Shown piece after piece: positions 1-8,961 of a DNA stretch of 64,000 nt. The position numbers and the translations under genes are program-made. Below the pieces are notes generated by a model. It was not told the origin of the DNA. It was given only the letters and a program-made list of their open reading frames with translations, and made no database searches. This stretch comes from Branchipolynoe longqiensis. Taxonomy: Eukaryota; Annelida; Polychaeta; Phyllodocida; Polynoidae. The DNA is taken from the NCBI GenBank assembly GCA_030323885.1, contig CM059199.1, forward strand, positions 42,292,590 to 42,356,589. The letters are read 5' to 3'. Position 1 is the stretch's first letter. The number at the start of each line of letters is the position of its first letter.

Positions 1-1669
1 CCCCGAAAAGCTTGACCAAAGTTTGAGCCGGTCTGGTTCCCATGGTGAACCGCCGTGGACGAAAATCCCCTCGTGACCTTTTGAAACGAGGAGTTTCCTG
101 TTTCTTCTTACCATCCATGTTTTTGCCACTCTTGGCTGCAGTTTCTACCTCTTTATAGAGGTATTGTAGTTTACCGCCAAACATTTTCATGTTATCTAAA
201 GGTTTCCCTTTAATCGGCTCTGGAGCAAGAAAGAGCGTAAACTCTTTCGCATCATTATCGGTAACCTTCTTTGAGCGAGCCACTTCTTTGCCAGCATCAG
301 TGCAAACCGACTTGAAGACATTTTCATATCTTCGATACGACAGGTAATTACCTGCCGCCGCCAACAATGCAATGCCTTTGTCCATCGTCTTAGCCAAAGA
401 CGAGTACTTATTTTCTCGTTGCATTCTGTTTGCTACAGGAGCAATAGCTGTTAGCGTACCAAGCACCGCCTTATGCACTGTGTGCAACACACCCTCAAAT
501 CTCTTACGGTCCTCTGTCATATTGACATCTCGATCCATCTCTTTAATGATGGAGTTGGGAACACCTTTAATGCCTGTTAACTCCTCTGATAACTTAGAAA
601 TATTCTCCACCGGTTTAAACATGCGGAAATGGCCATTAATGTTCTCACGCATAAGCGTAGTGGTTTTCACACGCTTAGCCCTTGGCTTCTCCACTTTCTT
701 AGCCACTTTGCCCCCAATGGCAGCATAGACACCTTCATATCGCGTGTCTGAGTCCGATTCCGTGGAAGTGGAATCCGTGGACGAGTCGGAAGAAGAAGAA
801 TCTTTCCTCTTCTTCTTCTTCTTGGACTTGGTCTTGCGCTTTTTGCGAAGTCCAGTCCTCCCCCTTTCCTTGGTGAAATCATCACCAGAAGAAACAATAT
901 GTTTCTTCTTCTTCCTCCGTTTAGGAGAAGGAGGAGGAGCCCTAAGCTCCATCTCTGAGTCTGTCACCGAGAAATCCTCCAAAGAAGACTCCTCTTGAAC
1001 ACTCGGCATTCGCCGTTTACGAGACCCCGGTGGTTTGAGAGCCATTATATGACTCTCCATCGCCGCAAACCGCGTCTCCCAATTTTGAGCCGCGGCGCCG
1101 TCAGGCACTATGTCCTCCTCGGAGAGAATATGGCGCCCCGGGCTGTGTCGAAAGCCCCTGCCGACAACTCGGCGTGAGGAGTTTTTTCGTTACTCCTCGT
1201 CCCCTCCACTCGGAACACGCCCCTCGGCTGCTGCTGCACCGCGCTTACTCCGCTTCGTGGCCATCGGGAGCTGAAACAAAGATTTTTGATCATCATCACC
1301 AGAAGAAACGATATGTTTCTTCTTCTTCCTCCGTTTAGGAGAAGGAGGAGGAGCCCTAAGCTCCATCTCTGAGTCTGTCTCCGAGAAATCCTCCAAAGAA
1401 GACTCCTCTTGAACACTCGGCATTCGCCGTTTACGAGACACCGGTGGTTTGAGAGCCATTATATGACTCTCCATCGCCGCAAACCGCGTCTCCCAATTTT
1501 GAGCCGCGGCGCCGTCAGGCACTATGTCCTCCTCGGAGAGAATATGCGCCCCGGGCTGTGTCGAAGGCCCTGCCGACAACACGGGTGAGGAGTCGTACTC
1601 CTCGTCCCCTCCACTCGGAACACGCCCCTCGGCTGCTGCTGCACCGCGCTTACTCCGCTTCGTGGCCAT
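1..1669 (-). pseudogene. DIRS gag-like ORF, copy A, disrupted
   Basis: Gag (nucleocapsid/capsid-like) of DIRS copy A. The start ATG at 1669-1667 begins MATKRSKRG, as in copy B; the frame also extends upstream through a GTG, which I ignore. An acidic/proline-rich N-terminus is followed by a lysine-rich block and a Ser/Glu/Asp tract, then the capsid-like segment (…NGHFR…KEMDRDVNMT…) down to about position 1. A tandem duplication of about 413 bp, not a multiple of three, re-enters the N-terminal region and ends the frame near 1190. The downstream part (880 to 1) is open in another frame. No intact protein can be made without bypassing the duplication. Confidence 0.85.
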
Positions 1670-1706
1670 CGGGAGCTGAAACAAAGATTTTTGGTCAGTC
1701 CCGGTA
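879..1706. repeat. 413-bp tandem duplication inside gag of copy A
   Basis: Two adjacent units, about 881-1293 and 1294-1706, both run from ATCACCAGAAGAAAC to the GGGAGCTGAAACAAAG region around the gag start. They differ by scattered substitutions and a small indel cluster near 1160-1185, so the duplication is not brand new. Copy B has only one unit, so the duplication arose in or after the insertion of copy A. Confidence 0.85.
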
Positions 1707-2420
1707 TATATATATGTCACAATATGGTTGTTTCAAACTCATTTGGACATCTATTGGTGTTAGAGAACGTGTTTATACCGTTATAACACAGGCGTAATAA
1801 GCTAAATTTGTGCGTGGGTTGTGGGTCAAGCCCAAACCTTACGCGGGGTCGGGACCAGTGTATCGGCCCGCCCATCCCTCTGTTCCGCACACTTCTCCCA
1901 CCTGTGACTACTACGTCAACAAGTTGGAGAAAATGCTACGAAACTCGGAGAAACGCCTGAAAAAGTTTGTGGGGAGTCTATAAAAGAAACCCAGGAGCAT
2001 CTCCAACATTACTCTCTATTAGAGTACGAGAGAATTTCCACAGGAGACGAGGCAGAGCCCACATCTCTACCCATAATCACACGGTGACTCGGGTGTTGAC
2101 AGAACCGCTAATGATCGGTTTCAATCCTTCGAGAAGGAATTCTATCCTTGGTTTTTTATAACCAAATAACTCGTCCAAAATGGACCAAAGAAAGTCTAAA
2201 CTTTCCATAATGATGCTCTAATGCATCATGATTAAGCTAACCACAGTTTTTATGATACTTACTGCGTATTAGCTTGTATGTAGACTAAATTTGCCGGAGC
2301 AACCCAACGACACGTAATCCAGTCGTGAGTTGTATATGCTAATTGCTGGTACCTCACGTGCTTCCTTCTCCCTAGCCTGAGGCTAGCCTGAGGCTGTATA
2401 CCGAGGTAAAATATATATAT

Positions 2421-2636
2421 ATATATATATACAGATTAATTTTGCAACTACTTCGGTAGTATTGTTTACGCATAATTGGTGTTTCCAAGGACTTGGCTAT
2501 TTAGAGGACAGTAAGAGGTAAGTGTAGCCCGATCCAGCAAACTTTACCTAACCTTACTCGAACTTACGTCTAAATATATAATAGTCCAAAAGATTACGAT
2601 AGAGCACAATAGTAATTTCCATTCCAGTAAGGGCAC
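2421..2636. other. No gene; AT repeat and possible decayed DIRS end
   Basis: An (AT)n run follows the copy A terminus. A stretch near 2505-2545 (GAGGTAAGTGTAGCC then GATCCAGCAA) resembles the conserved ICR block of the other DIRS copies, but only weakly. I see no coding potential. Confidence 0.4.
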
Positions 2637-2920
2637 TCACTGTCCACCCCTCGCTCACCCTTCTCTCACCTCTCGCTCGCCCCAAGCTCGCCCCTGGCTC
2701 GCCCCACGCTCGCCCTTCGCTCAACCTTCCCTCGCCCCACGCTCGCCCCACGCTCGCCCCTGGCTCGCCCCTGGCTCGCCCCATGCTCGCCCTTCGCTTA
2801 ACGCTCACTTGCCCCATGCTCGCCCCACGCTCGCCCCACGCTCGCCCCTGCCTCGCCCCACGCTCGCCCCTGCCTCGCCCCTGACTCGCCCCACGCTCGC
2901 CCCTGGCTCACCCATCGCTC
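2637..2920. repeat. GC-rich minisatellite, 10-11 bp unit
   Basis: About 27 imperfect copies of a GCTCGCCCC(A/TG)(C/G) unit. Minus-strand frames read Gly-Arg-Ala-x-Gly-Glu repeats, which are a product of the repeat and not evidence of a gene. Flanking sequence is ordinary AT-rich DNA. Confidence 0.9.
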
Positions 2921-3194
2921 TCGACGGCATCTTCCAGTCTCCACTAAAAACTGTCCAGTGAAAGCCTGTTATAACCTGATCGCTGAAGACCATAAATAGT
3001 CAGTCAAAAGGGCCTATTCGCACTGAATCGGGTTTCAGTTGATTCACTTAACTTTGAATCAAAGAATCCTGGGTTCAATGAAGCATCGTGTTATATCTAA
3101 ACTCGCATTAAATCAGGGCGCGTTAAGTTACAGTTTCACTGTATAATTATATACATGTACTAAAGCCAAGACTGCTTTCATGTAAGTGTACATA
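2921..3194. other. No gene seen
   Basis: Mixed-composition sequence between the minisatellite and a SINE. I see no repeat family member, RNA gene or credible reading frame. Confidence 0.5.
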
Positions 3195-3345
3195 TACATA
3201 CGTCGTGGGGGTGATGGAAATAGGAAATATTGCGCCTAGAGCGGGAATCGAACACACATACCTTGCATACCAGGCCAGTGTGTTAACCATTAAACCACAT
3301 AGGGTCCCCGATGTTACCATCCTATCCACGCCAGGGGCGTGGCTA
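3195..3345 (-). mobile_element. SINE-3 copy (tRNA-derived head)
   Basis: Read on the minus strand, this has a tRNA-like head: an A-box-like GTGGTTTAATGGTTAACAC and a B-box-like GTTCGATTCCCGC, followed by the tail GCGCAATATTTCCTATTTCC. A second copy at 3.8 kb, one at 61.1 kb and a tail fragment at 51.0 kb define the family. It is too diverged and too long-tailed to be a functional tRNA gene. Confidence 0.7.
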
Positions 3346-3797
3346 GACCTTTAACGATGTGTACTCCTAATTTCGGCAGGGGGTTTATGGGGGCCGCTTA
3401 AGCTTAAGCTGGCAGATTTTACACATTTTAGACTTGAGTTTTCGCCACTCCGGACTACTACATGCCTCCTCTCTCTCTCTCTCTTTATTATTTTTCTATT
3501 TTATTTTTTTTGGACAAAACGATGTGGACGTTTGGGGCACATGCGCATGCCTAGATATGCCCCTGCATGCCTAGCTATGCCCCTGCATGCCTACCTGTCT
3601 ATGTTGCTCCTTGCCTGGGAGATCACTGCTTACCCTCGTCACGCTGACATTGTAAGTGTTTTAAATGGTTTATGTCCATAACTCAGTTTAATGCTTATAA
3701 TTACGAATATAAAGGAAATGCACTTCCATGTACATACACAGGTTAGATTCAACAATCATACGACTTGTAGCTTGTAGCTGATCCAGGTCACAGCAAG
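3346..3797. other. No gene; short CT repeat
   Basis: Intergenic-type sequence with a (CT)n run near 3469-3484 and a short duplicated CATGCCTAGMTATGCCCCTG motif near 3548-3590. Nothing coding. Confidence 0.5.
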
Positions 3798-3955
3798 CAG
3801 TGGTGTGAAGGTGATGAAAATAGGAAATATTGTGCCTAGAGTGGGAATCAACCCCACATCGCTGTCATTCCGAGCCAGTGTGCTAACCATTACACCACAT
3901 ACACTCCCTGATGTCACCACCCTATCCACGCATACCTGTCTATATGACTCCTTGC
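3798..3955 (-). mobile_element. SINE-3 copy
   Basis: Same arrangement as the copy 600 bp upstream: tail GGTGATGAAAATAGGAAATATT, then the tRNA-like head read in reverse, ending CTATCCACGC. Both copies share a CTGTCTATRTKRCTCCTTGCCTG segment next to them, so that segment may belong to the family too. Confidence 0.7.
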
Positions 3956-3979
3956 CTGTGAATTCAGTGCAGACGACTA

Positions 3980-3987
3980 CATATATA

Positions 3988-4036
<49 letters not shown>
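3980..4036. repeat. (TA)n microsatellite
   Basis: About 26 TA units. It abuts a TIR element on its right and is a likely insertion target for TA-specific elements; the Tyr-Ile reading frames across it are artefacts. Confidence 0.95.
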
Positions 4037-4040
<4 letters not shown>

Positions 4041-4273
4041 GAGTTCAGGTGCATAAACACGTATACACCGATCCAAAAATGTAGTTTAAATAAAAGATTT
4101 GTACCTGAAAATAATTTGTATTCTCATTAATTCCACTCATATGATCAACTGGTTATGATCACCAAACAACAGAGAAGAACCTTTTATTTAAAGTAAGTTG
4201 TTCAGGGTTTGATTCCGATGTTTATCTCCATTTTTAGATTGGCGTCTACATGGTTTTGTGCCTAAACGCTTCA
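4037..4273. mobile_element. MITE family M3 copy
   Basis: A short non-coding element with imperfect terminal inverted repeats of about 45 bp. The left end reads GAAGAGTTCAGGTGCATAAA and the right end is its complement (…TTTTGTGCCTAAACGCTTC), each continuing into CGCCAATC-type sequence. It is flanked by TA on both sides. Related copies lie at 13.6 and 35.1 kb. The left terminus of DIRS copy B starts within a few bases of its right end. Confidence 0.75.
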
Positions 4274-4285
4274 TATATATATATA

Positions 4286-4644
4286 TAGTATAGTTATACG
4301 AGTCTTACCTTGGTACAGATGATGGATAACTGTTGTTTTACCGAGGTATAAGCCTCGGATAGATGTGGGCTAGGGAGAGGTAAGCACGTCCGGTACCAGC
4401 AATCTTAACCTACTTATTGAGGATAAAAATGACTTTCAAACAATGGATACTATTACTTTACCGAAAAGGTACACCAACGGAATAGATGTGGCAGGGTGTG
4501 GCGGGAGGGCCCTAGCCCACATCTATCCGAGGCTTATACCTCGGTAAAACAACAGTTATCCATCATCTGTACCAAGGTAAGACTCGTATAACTATACTAT
4601 TTTACCTCGGTAAACAGCCTCAGGCTAGCCTCAGGCTAGGGAGA
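4286..4644. repeat. Palindromic 3' end and internal complementary region of copy B
   Basis: Two 90-bp arms, 4286-4375 and 4510-4599, are nearly perfect reverse complements separated by 134 bp. Next to the left arm, about 4370-4405 is complementary to the element's opposite end near 9650-9680, and 4601-4644 is complementary to 9675-9718. DIRS elements carry an internal complementary region that templates end regeneration and circularisation; this block has the expected architecture. It could fold into a very stable cruciform. Confidence 0.8.
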
Positions 4645-4727
4645 CCTTTACATAATTCATTTTTATCCTTAATATCATTCTTTCTTATTATTATAACATT
4701 CTAAATTTTTGTTCTCACCTATTCTTG
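4645..4727 (-). other. Spacer between copy B end and recombinase stop
   Basis: AT-rich sequence forming the 3' untranslated part of the element. Copy C has a longer version of the same segment. No separate feature is visible. Confidence 0.5.
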
Positions 4728-5837
4728 TTAGTTGGCGAGAAGACGCTTTGCAACGCCGGTAGGCTTTTCTAGTCGTTTATTATAATGTTTTGCGAACGAC
4801 TTAGCCGTCTTCCAGCCTGCATGCGCTAGTATTCTTTTCACAGAAATACCAAGCACCCGTGCCTTGGAGACCATGGCTCCTCTAGTTGAGTGGGAAGAGT
4901 ATTTACTCGTATCCACTCCAGCCAATTTCAACACCGTAATTGTCCATCTGGCAAGTGTGTCTCGTGAAATCGCCTTATGTGGCTTTATAAAGCTCACTAA
5001 TAGTTGTTGTGATGCACGTAAATCCTTTGTCTTGTATATATAAGCCCGTATGGCCGACACAACACATAATTTCCGATCATTCGGAAAACAGTCTAAGTGA
5101 ACCGTTGATAAAGGGTCACCTAACGTGTTCGATTTAAGCAATTTTTCTAAATCAAACGTAGCTTGTTGCTTGTCTATTTCTAATCCAGTTAAGGATAAAG
5201 CAACAATCGTCTGTCCTCTGTGTCCGGTTACTAACAATAACAGGACCGCGACCTTAAAACCTAACTGTTTTATATCTAACCACGAGTTGTGAGGCCAAGC
5301 CTGAAACAACTTAAATACTATAGAAACATCCCAAAACCGACTATACTTTGGTTTTGGAGGATTCCTTTGATAAATTGAACGAAGTAAATAACAAATAACA
5401 TAATGTTTTCCAACTGTTTCGCCATCAATTCTAGGTAATATAATTGATAACGCACACCTCGCCGCATTAATCGATCCAAAGGAAAGTCCTTCATCCTCTA
5501 GAGAACGAAGAAACCGAGCTACTTGTGAAATCTTTGGATTTGTTGGTTTAACTTTCATTAACAAACAATGTACACCCCATTTCTTTAAATAGGTTGTATA
5601 CATTTTGACAGTTCCTGGCCTCCAGGCATCCGATACTATCCTATCCTCAGTAATTCTGTCCAATCCAAATTGCTGTAGCTGCTTCCTTAGAAAAGGAATG
5701 CCAATAGGGGCGTCGTTGACACGTCGCCGTGAACCACTAGCGGTCCGTGGTGCGTCAGATTCCCGAGTTTTCTTGGGAATCGTATATGATCTTTTGCCAG
5801 TTGTGAAACTGCTGGCAGCCAAGGTTGCGTGTCCCAA
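4728..5837 (-). CDS. Tyrosine recombinase of DIRS copy B
   Basis: This protein is expected to join the circular DNA intermediate of a DIRS retrotransposon to the genome by conservative recombination, in the nucleus. The 369-residue frame has an N-terminal core-binding region (about 45-180) and a C-terminal catalytic domain. Catalytic residues are visible in order: Arg207 (TGHRGQ), His316 and Arg319 (HSTRG), His339 (AHAGW) and the nucleophile Tyr352 (KHYNK). The 5' end overlaps the pol frame by about 150 nt. The listed start is TTG; copy D has ATG at the same codon, so the initiation codon here may be lost. No stop interrupts the catalytic domain. A DIRS recombinase is the only reasonable reading. 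Confidence 0.9.
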   Translation of the reverse strand: MGHATLAASSFTTGKRSYTIPKKTRESDAPRTASGSRRRVNDAPIGIPFLRKQLQQFGLDRITEDRIVSDAWRPGTVKMYTTYLKKWGVHCLLMKVKPTNPKISQVARFLRSLEDEGLSFGSINAARCALSIILPRIDGETVGKHYVICYLLRSIYQRNPPKPKYSRFWDVSIVFKLFQAWPHNSWLDIKQLGFKVAVLLLLVTGHRGQTIVALSLTGLEIDKQQATFDLEKLLKSNTLGDPLSTVHLDCFPNDRKLCVVSAIRAYIYKTKDLRASQQLLVSFIKPHKAISRDTLARWTITVLKLAGVDTSKYSSHSTRGAMVSKARVLGISVKRILAHAGWKTAKSFAKHYNKRLEKPTGVAKRLLAN

Positions 5838-7621
5838 TCGGGCACCACCAGTATCGCATGTGTCCCTTCCAAGCCGATTTTTCTCACTACTCGGCTGATA
5901 ATGCTAAATGGTGGGAAAATATAAAAATAATTATTTTCCCAAGTAATAGCAAACGCATCTACTTTCCAAGCATCCGGTTCAGGATGCCAAGAAACATAAC
6001 AGGGTAACTTGTTATTATTTCGTGATGCAAATAAGTCAACTTCAGGTGTACCCCATTTTTCACAAACGAAGTTAAACAAATGTGTAGAGAGAGACCACTC
6101 TAAATGGTCATGGAAATTTCTACTTTTATAATCTGCAAGTGTATTTTGTGACCCTGGAATATGCGCTACAGTCAGCCAGACTTGTTGAGCCTGTGCCCAG
6201 TTCCAAATCAGTTTAGATAACTGATTGCAAGACTTTGATTTGGTTCCACCCATGTTACGAATATATGCCATGGCAGTAGTATTATCAGTTAGTATTCTAA
6301 CCTGTGATTTATTTATCTTTACTAAACTACGTAAGCCCAGATAAATAGCACGCAATTCTAGTGCATTAATATAGTCTGATTTTTCATCATCAAGCCATCT
6401 ACCTCCTGTTGTGACCCCATCTCGATGAGCTCCCCAACCTTCTAACGAAGCATCAGTAGTAATTACTGTATTAGGTTCCGCCATGCGGATTGGATTTGGT
6501 GAACTTGCTATATGTTGCATCCACCATCCAATATCCTGTAACCCTTCTTGCGAAATAAACATCTTTCGCTCAAAATTGCCTTTAGTTCGTGTTAACGCTA
6601 AATTTTTATCTATTTCTAGCGACTTAATATGGGCCTTCCCATATAACACAGCAGGTGCATATGAGGTCATTATGCCAATAAGAACAGCAACCTGTCTAAT
6701 TTTTGGCTTTGATAACTTAATAAGCTGAGTCGCTGTAGTCATAAACTTAATTAGTTTTTGTTCTGTTATCGACACTGTAAGGGACTGTGTATCCAGAATA
6801 AACCCTAAACATTTGAGTTGTTTTGTTGGTTTAAACACTGACTTTTGTTGATGTACATAAAACCCCAATTTAGTGAGTAATGCACATAAATCCAAAACTG
6901 CATTCACACAACCAATTTGTGTTGATGCTATAATAAAAGAATCATCTATGTATGGAAACATTATGTGACCCTTCCTCGCCATTACCGAGAAAACAGGTTT
7001 AAGCAATTTAGTAAATAAACGTGGCGCACAAGCTAAGCCATTCGGCATGCAGGTAAACTCATAGAGTTGGTTATCCCAAATAAATCGAAGAAATTTTCGG
7101 TATTGTTCCATTATGGGAAGCGTATAATATGCATCCTGTAAATCAACACTAGCCATCCACGCATCTGGTGTAATCAGATCTCGTGCCGTATCTAGAGAGA
7201 ACATTTTAAAATGTCGATATTCCACCCTTTTATTAAGGATTGTTAAATCCAGGATCATTCGAACATCACCATTAGGCTTCGGTCTCGAGAAAATGTTTGA
7301 AATAAACTGTCCTGAACAGTGTGTCACTTTTTGTATAATTCCTTTCTCAAAGAATTTATGTACCTGTTTAGTTAGTGCGTCTCGTTCAACTGGTTGAATG
7401 TTATATGGAAAAGGTATTATACTTTGTACAGGAATTTGTGTAAAGGGAATTTGAACACCCCTAACTATTTCTATAATTTCTTGGTCACTAGTAATTTTGT
7501 GCCACTCAGAAATATGATTACTAATATTACCAGCCACAAAGTTGCTTACAGTTTGTGTGTTTTTAGAGGCTGCAGGGACTTGTAAAGTTTGTGTTTGGAC
7601 CTCTACTTGGACCCGCCCCTG
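5687..7621 (-). CDS. DIRS pol: reverse transcriptase, RNase H, methyltransferase-like domain (copy B)
   Basis: This polyprotein would copy the element RNA into DNA. Numbering from the GTG at 7537: RT spans about 60-290 with VDLQDAYYTLP (Asp132) and the active-site YIDDS at 196-200. RNase H spans about 355-475 with TDAS (361-364), Glu394, TDNT (418-421) and a PGSQNTLAD motif. A C-terminal segment, about 498-572 (DLFASR…FPPF…VVPDW), matches the Dam-methylase-like region of DIRS elements. The frame has no ATG before the RT core and is open upstream past the gag stop, so I start it at the frameshift site at 7621. It is expected as a gag-pol fusion. The 3' end overlaps the recombinase frame. No stop breaks it. 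Confidence 0.9.
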   Translation of the reverse strand, partial: QGRVQVEVQTQTLQVPAASKNTQTVSNFVAGNISNHISEWHKITSDQEIIEIVRGVQIPFTQIPVQSIIPFPYNIQPVERDALTKQVHKFFEKGIIQKVTHCSGQFISNIFSRPKPNGDVRMILDLTILNKRVEYRHFKMFSLDTARDLITPDAWMASVDLQDAYYTLPIMEQYRKFLRFIWDNQLYEFTCMPNGLACAPRLFTKLLKPVFSVMARKGHIMFPYIDDSFIIASTQIGCVNAVLDLCALLTKLGFYVHQQKSVFKPTKQLKCLGFILDTQSLTVSITEQKLIKFMTTATQLIKLSKPKIRQVAVLIGIMTSYAPAVLYGKAHIKSLEIDKNLALTRTKGNFERKMFISQEGLQDIGWWMQHIASSPNPIRMAEPNTVITTDASLEGWGAHRDGVTTGGRWLDDEKSDYINALELRAIYLGLRSLVKINKSQVRILTDNTTAMAYIRNMGGTKSKSCNQLSKLIWNWAQAQQVWLTVAHIPGSQNTLADYKSRNFHDHLEWSLSTHLFNFVCEKWGTPEVDLFASRNNNKLPCYVSWHPEPDAWKVDAFAITWENNYFYIFPPFSIISRVVRKIGLEGTHAILVVPDWDTQPWLPAVSQLAKDHIRFPRKLGNLTHHGPLVVHGDVSTTPLLAFLF

Positions 7622-8961
7622 GGGAAAGGTCTCGACGAGTTGAACCCTCGACCTATTGGCCGTGCGGTGTTGTCGGTCCAGCCTGGGCGAGCGCCCCGGC
7701 CCCGAAACCCTTGACCGAAGTTTGAACTCGGTCTGGTTCCTCTGGTGAACCGTCGTGGACGAAAATCCCCTCGTGACTTTTTGAAACGAGGAACTTCCTG
7801 TTTCTTCTTGCCATCCATGTTTTTGCCACTCTTGGCTGCAGTCTCTACCTCTTTATAGAGGTATTGTAGTTGACCGCCAAACATCTTGGTATTATCTAAA
7901 GGTTTCCCTTTAATCGGCTCTGGAGCAAGATAGAGCGTAAACTCCTTCCCCTCATTATCGGTAACCTTCTTAGAGCGAGCCACTTCTTTGCCAGCATCTG
8001 TGCAAACTGACTTGAAGACATTTTCATATCTTCGAAACGACAGGTAATTACCTGCCGCCGCTAGTACTGCAATGCCTTTGTCCATTGTCTTAGCCAAAGA
8101 CGAGAACTTATTTTCACTCTGCATCCTATTAGCCACAGGAACAATAGCTGTTAGGGTAGCCAACACTGCCTTATGCACTGTGTGCAACACATCCTCAAAC
8201 TTCTTACGGTCATCCGTCATATTGACATCCCGATCCATTTCTTTAATGATGGAGTTGGGAACACCCTTTATGCCTGTTAACTCATCTCCTAACTTGGAGA
8301 TAACCTCCGCCGGTTTGAACGTGCGAAAATGACCATTCACGGTCTCGCGCATAAGCGTAGTGGTTTTAACCCGCTTAGCCTTTGGCTTCTCCACCTTCTT
8401 AGCCACTTTAGTGCCAATGTCCGCATAGACCCCTTCATATACGGTGTCTGAGTCTGATTCCGTAGAAGTAGACTCAGTGGACGACTCAGAAGAAGAATAT
8501 TTCCTCTTCCTCTTCTTCTTTTTGGACTTAGTCTTCCGCTTTTTGCGCAAACCAGACTCTGCCCGCTCCTTGGTGAATTCATCACCCGAAGAAATCACCT
8601 GTTTCTTCTTCTTTCTCCGTTTAGGAGAAGGAGGAGGAGGAGCCTTAAGCTCCACCGCCGAGTCTGTGTCCAAGAAATCCTCAAATGAATCCTCTTGGAC
8701 ACTCGGCCTACGCCGCTTCCGAGACACAGGCGATTTGGCAGTCAAGATGTGGCTTTCCAATCTTGCAAAGCGAGCCTCCCAATCTGGAGGCGCAGGCACA
8801 TCAGGCACTGCGTCCTCGTCCGGGTCGGAGAGGATATGCGCCCGGGGCTGTGTCGACGGCCCTGCCGACAACACGGGTGAGGAGTCGTACTCCTCGTCCA
8901 CTCCACTCGGAACACGCCCCTCGGCTGCTGCTGCACCGCGCTTACTCCGCTTCGTGGCCAT
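7603..8961 (-). CDS. DIRS gag-like protein (copy B)
   Basis: A 452-residue protein from the ATG at 8961-8959; an upstream GTG at 9012 would add 17 residues, but the ATG has a better context and is shared with copy A. It would package element RNA. Visible regions: a Pro/Asp-rich N-terminus, a strongly basic KKRKTKSKKKKRKRK block with a following Ser/Glu/Thr/Asp tract (nuclear-signal-like, near 145-200), a helical capsid-like middle (about 220-380), and an Arg/Gly-rich RNA-binding-like tail (RFTRGTRP…FRGRGARPG). There is no CCHC knuckle. The stop overlaps the pol frame in -1. No internal stop. Confidence 0.85.
   Translation of the reverse strand: MATKRSKRGAAAAEGRVPSGVDEEYDSSPVLSAGPSTQPRAHILSDPDEDAVPDVPAPPDWEARFARLESHILTAKSPVSRKRRRPSVQEDSFEDFLDTDSAVELKAPPPPSPKRRKKKKQVISSGDEFTKERAESGLRKKRKTKSKKKKRKRKYSSSESSTESTSTESDSDTVYEGVYADIGTKVAKKVEKPKAKRVKTTTLMRETVNGHFRTFKPAEVISKLGDELTGIKGVPNSIIKEMDRDVNMTDDRKKFEDVLHTVHKAVLATLTAIVPVANRMQSENKFSSLAKTMDKGIAVLAAAGNYLSFRRYENVFKSVCTDAGKEVARSKKVTDNEGKEFTLYLAPEPIKGKPLDNTKMFGGQLQYLYKEVETAAKSGKNMDGKKKQEVPRFKKSRGDFRPRRFTRGTRPSSNFGQGFRGRGARPGWTDNTARPIGRGFNSSRPFPRGGSK
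7621..7627 (-). promoter_or_regulatory. Candidate -1 ribosomal frameshift heptamer TTTCCCC
   Basis: On the minus strand the gag codons read CCT TTC CCC AGG and stop at TAG 7605-7603. The heptamer T TTC CCC is in exact X XXY YYZ register, 15 nt before the stop. A one-base backward slip enters CAG GGG CGG GTC, which is the open pol frame. Such sites are known to make Gag-Pol fusions in many retroelements. That it works here is inference. Confidence 0.6.

Larger units (their letters stand above)
1..2420 (-). mobile_element. DIRS-like retrotransposon copy A (5' part, cut by window edge)
   Basis: This is the 5' portion of a minus-strand DIRS-type element: terminal repeat at the right end, leader, then gag running off the left edge of the window. 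Its right end (about 2375-2415) carries the same paired CCTGAGGCTAG motifs and GAGGTAAAATATATA terminus as copies B and C, which fixes the family and the boundary. The pol and recombinase parts lie outside the window. Leader sequence from 1700 to 2400 is close to that of copy B, so A and B are recently related. Confidence 0.85.

Noticed and set aside
2554..2993. Gly/Arg/Ala-Gly-Glu repeat proteins on the minus strand
   Set aside because: Translation of the 10-11 bp GCTCGCCCC minisatellite; frame changes with unit length.
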